The translations under genes were made by a program, and so were the position numbers. From positions 2,046,001 to 2,110,000 of the forward strand of contig NZ_CP104381.1 of assembly GCF_030582395.1 (NCBI RefSeq): a DNA stretch of 64,000 nt, written 5' to 3'. How positions within the stretch are numbered: the first letter of the stretch is position 1; every line of letters begins with the position of its first letter. The notes under the pieces were generated by a model, which searched no databases, was not told the origin of the DNA, and saw nothing but the letters and a program-made list of their open reading frames with translations. Of the stretch, positions 1-8,739 are shown one piece after another. Origin of the DNA: Ralstonia pickettii. GTDB taxonomy: Bacteria > Pseudomonadota > Gammaproteobacteria > Burkholderiales > Burkholderiaceae.

Positions 1-199
<199 letters not shown>

Positions 200-265
200 C
201 TAATTTTCAAATACTTCAATATCGATGGGGTCCGGCTGCAGCTACACGTTGGTGCACGCGCCGGC

Positions 266-757
266 TCAAACCTTCAGAATGCGCTCGCCGCGGCCGATGC
301 CCGAGCCGCCTGTGCGAACGGTCTCGAGAATGGCAGTGCGATCGATGGCATCGAGAAACGCGTCAAGCTTGCTGCCGTTGCCGGTCAGCTCGATCGTGTA
401 GGTCTTCTCGGTCACGTCGATGATGCGGCCGCGGAAGATGTCCGCGGTGCGTTTCATCTCCTCGCGCTCCTTGCCGACCGCACGCACCTTCACGAGCATC
501 AGCTCGCGCTCGATGTGAGCACCTTCGGTCAGGTCGACGACCTTGACGACTTCCACCAAGCGGTTTAGGTGCTTGGTGATCTGCTCGATGATGTCGTCCG
601 AACCGGTCGTGACGATCGTCATGCGTGACAGCGAGGCGTCTTCGGTCGGGGCGACAGTCAGCGTCTCGATGTTGTAGCCACGCGCCGAGAACAGGCCCAC
701 CACGCGCGACAGCGCGCCCGGTTCGTTTTCAAGCAGGACAGAAATAATGTGGCGCAT
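266..757 (-). CDS. ilvH: Acetolactate synthase small (regulatory) subunit
   Basis: Regulatory subunit of acetohydroxyacid synthase. It activates the catalytic subunit and confers feedback control by valine. The 163-residue protein has the usual length: an N-terminal ACT domain (about residues 4-78, starting RHIISVLLENEPGALSRV) that binds the effector, and a C-terminal ALS_ss domain. The ATG overlaps the stop codon of the catalytic-subunit gene (TAATG), so the two are translationally coupled, as expected for subunits needed in fixed ratio. Confidence 0.96.
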   Translation of the reverse strand: MRHIISVLLENEPGALSRVVGLFSARGYNIETLTVAPTEDASLSRMTIVTTGSDDIIEQITKHLNRLVEVVKVVDLTEGAHIERELMLVKVRAVGKEREEMKRTADIFRGRIIDVTEKTYTIELTGNGSKLDAFLDAIDRTAILETVRTGGSGIGRGERILKV

Positions 758-2514
758 TACAGATCCTCCGCGCCGAGCAGCATTTCAGAGATGCCCTTGC
801 CAGCCTGGACCATCGGCCAGACGTTCTCAGTGGGGTCGGTCTGGAAGTCGAGGAACACGGTGCGATCCTTGAGTCGGAAGGCTTCGCGCAGGGCGGGCTC
901 GACGTCAGACGTCTTCTCGATGCGCATGCCGACGTGACCATACGATTCGGCCAGCTTCACGAAGTCGGGCAGCGCCTGCATGTAGGAATGCGAGTAGCGG
1001 TTGTCGTACTCGATTTCCTGCCACTGGCGGACCATGCCGAGGTAACCGTTGTTGAGCGAGCAGATCTTCACCGGCGTGTCGTACTGCAGGCAGGTCGACA
1101 GTTCCTGGATGCACATCTGGATCGAGCCCTCACCCGTAATGGTGACGACTTCCTTGTCCGGGAACGCCTTCTTGATACCCATCGCGTAAGGCAGGCCGAC
1201 ACCCATCGTGCCCAGACCACCGGAGTTGATCCAGCGGCGCGGCTCGTTGAACTTGTAGAATTGCGCGGCCCACATTTGATGCTGACCGACGTCGGAGCAG
1301 ATGAAAGCGTCGCCGTTGGTCAGTTCCCAGATCTTCTCGACCACGTATTGCGGCTTGATGATCTCGGAGGTGCGGTCGTACTTCAGGCAGTCGACGCTGC
1401 GCCACTGTTCGATCTGTTCCCACCACTTGGCCAGCGCCGTCTTGTTCGGCTTGGCTTCGCCAGACTGGATCTGGGCGATCATCTCCTGCAGCACGTCCTT
1501 GACGTTGCCGACGATGGGGATGTCGACCTTCACCCGCTTTGAAATGGACGACGGATCGATGTCGATGTGGATGATCTTGCGCGGCTGCGAGGTGAAGTGC
1601 GCCGGGCTGCCGATCACGCGATCATCGAATCGCGCGCCAATGGCAATCAGAACGTCGCAGTTCTGCATCGCCATGTTGGCTTCATACGTGCCGTGCATGC
1701 CGAGCATGCCCACGAACTGCTTACTGGTGCCCGGGAAAGCGCCCAGCCCCATCAGCGTGTTCGTCACGGGGTAGCCCGTCAGCGCAGCCAGCTGGCGCAG
1801 CTCTTCGCTGGCCTCGGCAAGCACCACGCCGCCGCCCGAGTAGATATACGGACGCTCAGCCTGCAGCAGCAGGCTCACTGCCTTCCGAATCTGCCCCGAA
1901 TGGCCCTTGTTGACCGGGCTGTACGAGCGCATCTCGATGGTCTTCGGATACTCGTACTTGCAGAGCTCGCGCGAGACATCCTTGGGGATATCCACCACCA
2001 CCGGGCCCGGACGACCCGTTGCGGCGATGTAGAACGCCTTCTTGATGGTCGAGGCGAGGTTGCGCACGTCCTTGACCAGGAAGTTGTGCTTGACGATCGG
2101 GCGGGTGATGCCGACGGTGTCGCACTCCTGGAAGGCATCCTGGCCGATGGCGTGCGTCGGCACGTTGCCGGTGATGATCACCATCGGGATCGAATCCAGG
2201 TAGGCGGTGGCGATGCCCGTTACGGCATTGGTCACGCCCGGGCCGGACGTCACCAGGGCGACACCGACCTTGCCCGTGGCGCGCGCATAGCCGTCAGCCG
2301 CATGGACTGCCGCCTGTTCATGGCGCACCAGGATGTGTTCGATCTTGTTTTGCTTGTAGAACGCGTCGTAGATATAGAGCACCGCGCCGCCGGGATACCC
2401 CCAGACGAACTCGACGCCTTCTGCCGCGAGCGCATTGACGAGGATGTCAGCCCCCATCATGTCGGCAGATGAACCGCTATTGGCGTGGGAAAATTCCGCG
2501 CTTGGCATATTCAT
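757..2514 (-). CDS. ilvI: Acetolactate synthase catalytic subunit (AHAS III type)
   Basis: ThDP- and FAD-dependent enzyme condensing pyruvate with pyruvate or 2-oxobutyrate, the first common step of valine, leucine and isoleucine synthesis. The product is 585 aa. The ThDP-activating glutamate is in VRHEQAAVHAADG (E66), the central domain is FAD-binding, and the C-terminal ThDP-binding motif reads TGEGSIQM. The motif is normally GDG; here E462 replaces the metal-binding aspartate. The start at 2514 is chosen for the AAAGGA seven bases upstream; the reading frame stays open further upstream but has no better start. First gene of the ilvI-ilvH-ilvC operon. The name ilvI rather than ilvB rests on pairing with an ilvH-type subunit. 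Confidence 0.94.
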   Translation of the reverse strand: MNMPSAEFSHANSGSSADMMGADILVNALAAEGVEFVWGYPGGAVLYIYDAFYKQNKIEHILVRHEQAAVHAADGYARATGKVGVALVTSGPGVTNAVTGIATAYLDSIPMVIITGNVPTHAIGQDAFQECDTVGITRPIVKHNFLVKDVRNLASTIKKAFYIAATGRPGPVVVDIPKDVSRELCKYEYPKTIEMRSYSPVNKGHSGQIRKAVSLLLQAERPYIYSGGGVVLAEASEELRQLAALTGYPVTNTLMGLGAFPGTSKQFVGMLGMHGTYEANMAMQNCDVLIAIGARFDDRVIGSPAHFTSQPRKIIHIDIDPSSISKRVKVDIPIVGNVKDVLQEMIAQIQSGEAKPNKTALAKWWEQIEQWRSVDCLKYDRTSEIIKPQYVVEKIWELTNGDAFICSDVGQHQMWAAQFYKFNEPRRWINSGGLGTMGVGLPYAMGIKKAFPDKEVVTITGEGSIQMCIQELSTCLQYDTPVKICSLNNGYLGMVRQWQEIEYDNRYSHSYMQALPDFVKLAESYGHVGMRIEKTSDVEPALREAFRLKDRTVFLDFQTDPTENVWPMVQAGKGISEMLLGAEDL

Positions 2515-2873
2515 GTCAGTCCTTTGCAATTTTCGGCAAAAAATTGTTTGGATGCTCTCTACCGGGCTTGTGGCGCGGATTTGAGCGGTGCGCGTCTGCA
2601 TGGATGGTCCGCCTGATGGGCGTCCAGATGAGACAAACCACAGATATTGTGAACCGCGGATGATACTGCAATGCCGCATAGCGGTCCAGCGCCGGCGCGA
2701 ATCTCCAAGTCAACGGGCCCACCAGACAGTCGGTCTGTCCGTAGAGCCGCATTTTTGCTAGCATCGCAACATTTTTCACGGCCAACGCCGTTGACGCCAC
2801 GCGGCGTGACCATCACATCTTGTGAATGTGAATTTTCGCGCGGCCGCCTTACAGGAATCGCATCCGCCGTTGT
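2515..2873. promoter_or_regulatory. Divergent intergenic region, ilvI / ECF sigma factor
   Basis: 359 bp with no convincing gene. On the minus strand a weak promoter-like pair (TTGCAG, then CAATAT about 16 bp later) lies near 2650-2680. I looked for an Ile/Leu/Val-rich attenuation leader peptide before ilvI and found none that persuades. A dyad or terminator-antiterminator pair was not obvious by eye. Confidence 0.4.
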
Positions 2874-3440
2874 ATGGCCTCTGAACAGGAACTGTCGGCC
2901 TTTCTCCTAAGCGTCGAGAAACGCGCCTTCAAGCAGGCGGTCTTCGCGGTGCGCGATGACGATGCCGCGCTCGATATCGTGCAGGACGCCATGATCAAGC
3001 TGGCCGAGAAATACGGCGACAAGCCGGGGGCCGAGCTCCCCCTGCTGTTTCAGCGCATTCTGCAGAATACGATTCATGACTGGTTTCGCCGCTCCAAGGT
3101 GCGCAACACGTGGGTGAGCCTGTTTTCCAGCTTCCGCACGGACGCCGAGGGCGACGACACCGACCCGCTTGAACTGATCGAAAGCGAAGCCGGCACCACA
3201 GCGGCGGAAAGCAGTGCTGACAAGGTCGAGCGATCGCAGATGCTGGAAATCCTGGAACGCGAAATCGAGAAACTCCCCACGCGTCAACGGGAGGCGTTCC
3301 TGATGCGTTACTGGGAGGACATGGATGTTGCAGAGACGGCCCAGGCGATGGGCTGTTCCGAGGGCAGTGTAAAGACGCACTGCTCGCGGGCAACACACGC
3401 CCTGGCCCAAGCGCTGCGGGCGCGAGGGATCCGACTATGA
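2874..3440 (+). CDS. ECF-type RNA polymerase sigma factor
   Basis: Alternative sigma factor of 188 aa with only regions 2 and 4. Region 2 (about residues 12-80) contains DDDAALDIVQDAMIKLAEKY, and region 4 (about 120-175) has the LPTRQREAFLMRYWEDM stretch followed by the helix-turn-helix AETAQAMGCSEGSVKTHCSR. Family knowledge: such factors redirect polymerase to a small stress regulon. The next gene overlaps by ATGA and encodes a small one-pass membrane protein, which in ECF operons is often the anti-sigma factor. The inducing signal cannot be read from the sequence. Confidence 0.88.
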   Translation: MASEQELSAFLLSVEKRAFKQAVFAVRDDDAALDIVQDAMIKLAEKYGDKPGAELPLLFQRILQNTIHDWFRRSKVRNTWVSLFSSFRTDAEGDDTDPLELIESEAGTTAAESSADKVERSQMLEILEREIEKLPTRQREAFLMRYWEDMDVAETAQAMGCSEGSVKTHCSRATHALAQALRARGIRL

Positions 3441-3877
3441 ACAAGGTAGAACTTCGAGAACGCCGTTTTGCGCATGCCGTCCGAACCGCTCTGAATGAGT
3501 CGGCAGGACAGTTGCCGCCCGATGTGCGCGACCGCCTCGCAGCGGCCCGCCGGACGGCGCTTGCGCACAAGAAAGCGGAAGTGCCGAGCACGGTGCGCTC
3601 CCCTGCCTTGGCAATACCGGGCGTCGGCTCGGTGTCCTTCGACACGGAAGGCGAGGCACCGTCGCCGCTGCAACGCGCTGCCGCAGTCCTGCGCCGCCTT
3701 GGCCTGTTGTGGCCGACCATCGCGCTGGTGGCTGGGCTCGCGGGCATCTATCAGTGGCAGCAGCAACAACGCGTCGACGAACTCGCGGAGGTCGATGCTG
3801 CAATGCTGCTCGACGATCTGCCGCTGGCCGCTTACGCCGATCAAGGCTTCCATCAGTACCTCAAGCACGATCAGTGA
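3437..3877 (+). CDS. DUF3619-type small membrane protein, possible anti-sigma partner
   Basis: 146-aa protein whose start overlaps the sigma-factor stop (ATGA), so the two are translationally coupled. A long Ala/Arg-rich cytoplasmic N-terminus (about residues 1-90) precedes one membrane segment near residues 92-110 (LLWPTIALVAGLAGIYQW) and a short acidic C-terminus. The topology resembles single-pass anti-sigma factors, but no zinc-binding HxxxCxxC motif is present. The anti-sigma role is therefore an inference from gene order. It resembles the DUF3619 family of betaproteobacteria, function unknown. Confidence 0.7.
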   Translation: MNKVELRERRFAHAVRTALNESAGQLPPDVRDRLAAARRTALAHKKAEVPSTVRSPALAIPGVGSVSFDTEGEAPSPLQRAAAVLRRLGLLWPTIALVAGLAGIYQWQQQQRVDELAEVDAAMLLDDLPLAAYADQGFHQYLKHDQ

Positions 3878-3888
3878 AAGGCTGATCG

Positions 3889-4737
3889 ATGAGCAACTTC
3901 CAGCACACCCACGGCCAATCACCGCGAGGCGAAAGGACGCTGCGTCTACGCGCCGGTATCGTTGCCTTGATCGGCGCGGTCGGCCTGACGGCGGGGCTCG
4001 CGATCGCGCAGGTTCCAGCCGCTTCGGCGCCTGCGGCCGGTCCCGGCGTAACAGTCAACGCGCCGGTGACCGATCTGCCGACGCCGCCCGCCACGAATCC
4101 CCTGCCGGCAGTCCACCCGAACTGGACAGAACTGACCATTGTGCAGCAGCGCATCTTTGCGCCTCTCGCACAGGAATGGAACGGTCTGCCGGAATTGGCC
4201 CGCAAAAAGTGGCTGCAGATTGCGCAGGCGTATCCGAAATACACGCCGGCACAGCAGCAGCGCCTGCAAACGCGCATGGCGGATTGGGTCAAGCTCACCC
4301 CTGAGCAGCGCCACCGCGCGCGGGAAAATTTTCAGACCACCAAGTCGCTGCCTGTGCAGAAGAAGAGCGAGGCGTGGCAAAGCTATCAGCAGTTGACGGA
4401 AGAGCAGAAAAAGGCACTGGCTGCCGCGGCAAAGGCGCAAAAGCACCCGTCTGCGGTGACGGCGCTTCCTGGCAGCACAGGCCTGGCGAAGGACGCCGCC
4501 AAGTCGCTCCACCACGGTGCGCGCACCAAGCCTGGCACCACGAAATCGGTACCGACGAACAAGGCGACCGCCACGGCATCCGCGCCGGCTGCGACACCTG
4601 CGCCCCCACCGGCTGCTGCCGCACCGGCACCGGCGCCGTCAAGCGCGCCGCCGCTGCCGCCTCACCCGGTTGCACCGCCAGCGACCACCGGCGGAGACTC
4701 GGGCAACCCGCCGCCCTCCACGGTGCTGGGCGGCTAA
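3889..4737 (+). CDS. DUF3106-type exported Pro/Ala-rich protein
   Basis: 282-aa protein with an N-terminal membrane/signal segment (about residues 24-42, GIVALIGAVGLTAGLAIAQV). A conserved core at about 75-165 is rich in Trp and Gln and repeats the theme W..LTPEQ (PNWTELTIVQQRIFAPLAQEW, MADWVKLTPEQRHRARENF). A low-complexity Ala/Pro tail runs from about residue 225. It matches my recollection of DUF3106 proteins, which sit with ECF sigma/DUF3619 pairs in Burkholderiaceae. Likely periplasmic; function unknown. It starts 11 bp after the previous gene, in the same operon. Confidence 0.68.
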   Translation: MSNFQHTHGQSPRGERTLRLRAGIVALIGAVGLTAGLAIAQVPAASAPAAGPGVTVNAPVTDLPTPPATNPLPAVHPNWTELTIVQQRIFAPLAQEWNGLPELARKKWLQIAQAYPKYTPAQQQRLQTRMADWVKLTPEQRHRARENFQTTKSLPVQKKSEAWQSYQQLTEEQKKALAAAAKAQKHPSAVTALPGSTGLAKDAAKSLHHGARTKPGTTKSVPTNKATATASAPAATPAPPPAAAAPAPAPSSAPPLPPHPVAPPATTGGDSGNPPPSTVLGG

Positions 4738-4831
4738 GGCCCACAAACCCTTTGGCATAATCCGAACCACGTGCCCGCGAACGTTGCGCGGCGCCTGATG
4801 GACTGCGCTTACGGCGCTCACACTTTGTTCG

Positions 4832-5356
4832 ATGGCCACCTCCGCTTCTTCAACCTCGCCGGTTGCGACGCCTGATCCGCTCGCAGCGCCCACGCTGCGT
4901 CGCCGTCTTGCCGCCATGCTGTACGAAGGCCTGCTGTTGTTTGGCGTGATGTTTGGCGCATCGGCTGTTTTCTTGCTGCTGCGCCTGATCGTTCCGCCCC
5001 TTGCCCGGACCGGCGATGTGGGACTGCAGGTGTGGGGCTTCCTGGCGCTGGGTCTGTACTTCGTGTGGTTTTGGCGCAAGCGCGGCCAAACGCTTGCAAT
5101 GCAGACATGGCGCATGCGCGTGGTCAACGCCGATGGGTCGCGTATTTCGCTGGGCCGTGCCATTGCACGCTATCTGCTGGCGTGGGTGTGGGTGGCCGCA
5201 GCGGTCGGCGTCATCCATCTGAGCGGCGCGTCGCGATGGACCGGTGCCGGTGTCGCTCTCGCATGCCTGCTGGTTTGGGGCGCGTTGGCGTGGTTCGATC
5301 CGCAGCGCCAGTTCCTGCACGATCGCCTGGCCGGCACGCGGCTGGTGCGTGACTGA
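4832..5356 (+). CDS. RDD family integral membrane protein
   Basis: 174-aa inner-membrane protein. It has the RDD-family pattern: a first helix region after RRRLAAMLYEGLLLF, a second near residues 65-80 ending in a basic loop (WFWRKRGQTLAMQTW), the RMRVVNADG strand, further hydrophobic segments, and the terminal LHDRLAGTRLV motif that holds the conserved Asp. The family has no general biochemical function; some members affect ion or compatible-solute transport. It follows the sigma-factor cluster after a 94-bp gap that contains CATAAT, a plausible -10 element. Confidence 0.8.
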   Translation: MATSASSTSPVATPDPLAAPTLRRRLAAMLYEGLLLFGVMFGASAVFLLLRLIVPPLARTGDVGLQVWGFLALGLYFVWFWRKRGQTLAMQTWRMRVVNADGSRISLGRAIARYLLAWVWVAAAVGVIHLSGASRWTGAGVALACLLVWGALAWFDPQRQFLHDRLAGTRLVRD

Positions 5357-5386
5357 TCAGTTTCACATTCGGCGGCCTCCTCCACC

Positions 5387-6403
5387 ATGACGCACGCCGA
5401 TCTTTCAGCCTCCTCTGTTCCTTTCGCCTCCCTGACCGCCGCCACTGTGCGCCGCATTGCCGTTGCGCTGCAATGTGCCGCGACGATCGCGGTCGGCTGG
5501 GCAGCGCATGACTGGGCGGGATGGCATTGGCCGGCCGCAACGTTGCTCGCGGGCGCGGCGCTGGTGCTGGGCTATCTTCTTTCGGTCGGATGGGCGTTCC
5601 TGGTGTCGCTGAAGAGCCTCGGTACCGCGATACCGGACGACCCCATGTGGGACCGCATGCCCGTGCCGTGCGAACAGCGCATCGGCATCACCGGCTTCAT
5701 CGCATGTTGGTTGCGCGAATGTGTATCCGTAGCGTGGATGTTCAACGTGCTGCAGCCGTTCCGCGCACGCGCAACGTTCGATGCGCCCGCCGATGCGGGC
5801 AGGCGCGTGCCTGTGCTGATGGTCCACGGCTATGGCTGCAACCATGCGGTGTGGCTGCCGATGCAGCAGCATCTGGCCGCCGCCGGACATCCGACCGACG
5901 CCATCGATCTCATGCCGTTGCTGGGCGACATCGACGAATACGCCCAGGACATCGTTGCGGCCGTCGCGCAGCTGACGCGCGCGCACGGGCGCGCGCCCGT
6001 CTTGCTCTGCCACAGCATGGGCGGACTCGCTGCGCGAGCGCTGCTTCGACAAGCGGAGCCTAGCCCGGTGACCCACGTGATCACGCTCGGCACGCCACAT
6101 CGGGGCACGGCAATGGCGCGTACAGGGCGCGGCCGCAACGTCCGTCAGATGGCGTGGGCGAGCCCGTGGCTGCGCCAACTTGCGGCGTCTGAAACGCTGG
6201 CCGTTCGGGCGCGCATCACGTCAATCTTCTCGTGGCACGACTCCATTGTTGGGCCGCCCGGTGCGTCTTGGCTGGAAGGCGCGCGGCACATCCCCCTTGC
6301 AGGGATCGGCCATGTGTCGCTGCTATGCGACGCACGCGTGCGCGATGCTGTGCTGGCGGAGCTTGTACGGATTGAAGGCATCACGGCGACCGCCTCTGCT
6401 TGA
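5387..6403 (+). CDS. Membrane-anchored alpha/beta hydrolase (lipase-like)
   Basis: 338-aa protein with two hydrophobic N-terminal segments (about residues 22-75) followed by an alpha/beta-hydrolase domain. The oxyanion strand VLMVHGYGCNHAVW starts near residue 144. The nucleophile elbow is CHSMGG near residue 207, a Cys-for-Gly variant of GHSMGG. The late acid/His region includes GIGHVSLL near residue 308. Candidate substrates are lipids or esters in the envelope. It precedes the lipid module that starts at 6494, but a PHO-like box lies between them, so it need not be co-regulated. Confidence 0.8.
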   Translation: MTHADLSASSVPFASLTAATVRRIAVALQCAATIAVGWAAHDWAGWHWPAATLLAGAALVLGYLLSVGWAFLVSLKSLGTAIPDDPMWDRMPVPCEQRIGITGFIACWLRECVSVAWMFNVLQPFRARATFDAPADAGRRVPVLMVHGYGCNHAVWLPMQQHLAAAGHPTDAIDLMPLLGDIDEYAQDIVAAVAQLTRAHGRAPVLLCHSMGGLAARALLRQAEPSPVTHVITLGTPHRGTAMARTGRGRNVRQMAWASPWLRQLAASETLAVRARITSIFSWHDSIVGPPGASWLEGARHIPLAGIGHVSLLCDARVRDAVLAELVRIEGITATASA

Positions 6404-6455
6404 AACCCGCGCCCGGCGTACTTCTTGGGCGTACGCCTCCTCCGGCCCGGCAACC

Positions 6456-6484
6456 ACGTCATGTGACGGTCATGTTTCTGACAC
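6456..6484 (+). promoter_or_regulatory. PHO-box-like triple repeat
   Basis: Three heptamers spaced exactly 11 bp apart: ACGTCAT (6456-6462), CGGTCAT (6467-6473) and CTGACAC (6478-6484). Against the PhoB half-site CTGTCAT they match 5, 6 and 5 of 7 positions, with four-base spacers. PhoB binds such 11-bp-phased repeats in place of a -35 element. The position directly before the PlcP-like gene fits phosphate-starvation control. No strong -10 is evident, so this is a candidate only. Confidence 0.5.
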
Positions 6485-6493
6485 GGCTTTTTC

Positions 6494-7597
6494 ATGCAGC
6501 GATGGCGAAATCCGTCTAACGCAGCCTCTGTTGCCGACATGGTCCTGCCAAAACTGCCATCGCGCCCTGGTTTCCTCCGCCGCCTCGCGCAACGCTTTCG
6601 CGCTGCTCCCCTCACCGGTTCCGACTGGAACGCTCCACCGCCTCTGATGCAAATGGCCGCCGGGCTCGCCGCCGCGGGCGCGCTGGGCTCAGCCTTACCG
6701 GCCGGGCGTGGCGATGTCCGTGAGCACGAGGCACCCGTCGCCACGCCAGCTTCGACAGCAACACCGGACCGCGCGGCTGACACCGACACTGACCCGCCCG
6801 CCGAGAAAATTCAGCGCTATCGCACGATCTGGCTGTCGGATATCCACCTCGGTACGCCGGGCTGCCAAGCCGATTACCTGCTCGACTTCCTCAAGCATCA
6901 CGAATCGGACACGCTGTACCTGGTGGGCGACATCGTCGACGGCTGGCAACTGCGCAAGGGCTGGTACTGGCCGCAGGCCCACAACGATGTGGTGCAGAAG
7001 GTGCTGCGCCGCGCGCGCAAAGGCACGCGTGTGGTCTTCATCCCGGGCAACCACGACGAGATGGCGCGCCAGTTCCACGGCCTGAACTTTGGCGATATAG
7101 AAGTCGCTGAAGATGCTGTGCACGTGACCGCTACGGGAAAGCGCCTGTGGGTCGTGCACGGCGACCTGTTCGACGGTGTGATGCAGCACGCGCGCTGGCT
7201 GGCTTACGTGGGCGATTCGCTCTACACCTTCATCCTGGCGATGAACCGGCACTTCAACCGCATCCGCGTGCGGCTTGGTTTTCCGTACTGGTCGCTGTCG
7301 CAATACCTGAAGCATCAGGTCAAGAACGCGGTCAACTTCATCAATTCGTTCGAGCGTGTGATGACGGACGAAGCGCGCCGCCGCGGCTGCGACGGCGTGG
7401 TCTGCGGGCATATCCACAAAGCCGAGATCCGCGAGATCGACGGCCAGCTTTACTGCAACGACGGCGACTGGGTGGAGAGCCTCTCCGCGTTGGTCGAAAC
7501 CATGGAAGGCGAACTGCAGATCGTCTACTGGACGCATCTGCTCGATGCGCCGCGCACCTCCCGCCGCGCACGCCGTGCCGCTGCGGCCGCCGCCTGA
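6494..7597 (+). CDS. PlcP-like calcineurin-type metallophosphoesterase (LpxH/UDP-diacylglucosamine diphosphatase family)
   Basis: Binuclear-metal phosphoesterase, 367 aa from the longest start. Motifs in order: SDIHLGT (about residue 115), GDIVDGW, GNHDE (about 186), HGDLFDG (about 222), GHIHKAE (about 305). The catalytic core from about residue 112 closely resembles proteins annotated as UDP-2,3-diacylglucosamine diphosphatase but known in Sinorhizobium as PlcP, a phospholipase C that strips head groups from phospholipids to give diacylglycerol. The first ~105 residues are low-complexity. The PHO-like box ends only 10 bp before 6494, so the true start may be ATG 6539 or later. The adjoining glycosyltransferase and diacylglycerol kinase favour the PlcP reading over lipid A synthesis. 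Confidence 0.85.
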   Translation: MQRWRNPSNAASVADMVLPKLPSRPGFLRRLAQRFRAAPLTGSDWNAPPPLMQMAAGLAAAGALGSALPAGRGDVREHEAPVATPASTATPDRAADTDTDPPAEKIQRYRTIWLSDIHLGTPGCQADYLLDFLKHHESDTLYLVGDIVDGWQLRKGWYWPQAHNDVVQKVLRRARKGTRVVFIPGNHDEMARQFHGLNFGDIEVAEDAVHVTATGKRLWVVHGDLFDGVMQHARWLAYVGDSLYTFILAMNRHFNRIRVRLGFPYWSLSQYLKHQVKNAVNFINSFERVMTDEARRRGCDGVVCGHIHKAEIREIDGQLYCNDGDWVESLSALVETMEGELQIVYWTHLLDAPRTSRRARRAAAAAA

Positions 7598-7608
7598 TGG
7601 AAGCCCCT

Positions 7609-8727
7609 ATGACCAACACCAGCATCGACTTCGCCCAGCCCGCTGCGGCCCAACCTACCCCCCAAGGAGAGCCCGTGAAAGTCATGATCGTCACCGATGC
7701 CTGGGAACCGCAGGTCAACGGCGTCGTCCGCACCCTCACCCAGACGCGCCGCGAGCTGGAGGCCATGGGGCACATCGTCGACATGATCACGCCGCTGGAA
7801 TTCAAGACGGTGCCGTGCCCGACGTATCCGGAAATCCGCCTGTCGATCCTGCCGTCCAAGCGCGTGCGCGAGCGCATCGAAAAGTTCGCCCCGCAGGCCT
7901 TGCACATCGCTACCGAAGGCCCGCTGGGCCTGGCTGCACGCGCCTACGCGCTGCGCCATAAGCTGCCCTACACGACGGCATACCACACGCGCTTTCCGGA
8001 GTATGTGCAGGCTCGCTTCGGCATTCCGCTGGCCTGGACGTATCGCTTCCTGCGCTGGTTCCACAGCCCCGCGCAGGCCGTGATGGCACCCACGCCAGTG
8101 GTGCTGAAGGACCTTGCCGACTACGGCATCACCAACGGCGTGCTGTGGACGCGCGGCGTGGACCTGGACATCTTCACCGCCCAGCGCAGCAACGTGCTGA
8201 ACACGGCGCACCCCATCTTTCTGTACGTCGGACGTGTGGCCGTGGAAAAGAACGTCGAAGCATTCCTGGAGCTGGATCTGCCGGGCTCCAAGTGGGTCGT
8301 CGGCGAAGGTCCCGCGCTCGCCGGGCTGAAAGCCAAGTACCCGAATGCCAGCTACCTCGGCGTGCTCAAGCAACCGGAACTGGCCAAGGTGTATGCCTCG
8401 GCCGATGTGTTCGTCTTCCCGAGCCGCACCGACACGTTCGGACTGGTATTGCTGGAGGCCCTTGCCAGCGGCTTGCCGGTGGCGGCGTATCCGGTAACGG
8501 GCCCGATCGACGTGCTGGGCGATTCTCCGGCTGGCGCATTGCGCGAAGACCTGCGCGAAGCCTGCCTGGAGGCGCTTCGCATCGACCGCGCCACGGCGCG
8601 CGCGCATGCAGAGAAGTTCTCGTGGCGCGCTGCCTCCGAACAGTTTCTCGCGCACCTGCGTCCGATGCCCGCCGCCTCCGCCGGCAACACGACGGCCGCC
8701 GAACCCTCCACCGCCGCGGGTGCCTGA
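7609..8727 (+). CDS. GT4-family glycosyltransferase (candidate diacylglycerol glycosyltransferase)
   Basis: Retaining GT-B glycosyltransferase. The N-terminal acceptor domain begins KVMIVTDAWEPQVNGVVRTL, and the donor-binding motif FPSRTDTFGLVLLEALASG (E-x7-E type) lies near residue 272. It resembles SqdX/MgtA/Agt enzymes that glycosylate diacylglycerol. Three starts are possible: ATG 7597 (overlapping the previous stop as TGATG), ATG 7609, or GTG 7675, which has a strong AAGGAG at 7664-7669 and sits exactly at the domain boundary; the last may be the real one. Tight coupling to the PlcP-like gene suggests it uses the diacylglycerol that enzyme releases, making a phosphorus-free glycolipid. 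Confidence 0.85.
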   Translation: MTNTSIDFAQPAAAQPTPQGEPVKVMIVTDAWEPQVNGVVRTLTQTRRELEAMGHIVDMITPLEFKTVPCPTYPEIRLSILPSKRVRERIEKFAPQALHIATEGPLGLAARAYALRHKLPYTTAYHTRFPEYVQARFGIPLAWTYRFLRWFHSPAQAVMAPTPVVLKDLADYGITNGVLWTRGVDLDIFTAQRSNVLNTAHPIFLYVGRVAVEKNVEAFLELDLPGSKWVVGEGPALAGLKAKYPNASYLGVLKQPELAKVYASADVFVFPSRTDTFGLVLLEALASGLPVAAYPVTGPIDVLGDSPAGALREDLREACLEALRIDRATARAHAEKFSWRAASEQFLAHLRPMPAASAGNTTAAEPSTAAGA

Positions 8728-8739
8728 GCCTTGCGTTCC

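Noticed and set aside
2515..2800. Ile/Leu/Val-rich leader peptide for attenuation of ilvI
   Set aside because: No short frame with a good start and a cluster of regulatory codons followed by a terminator was found.
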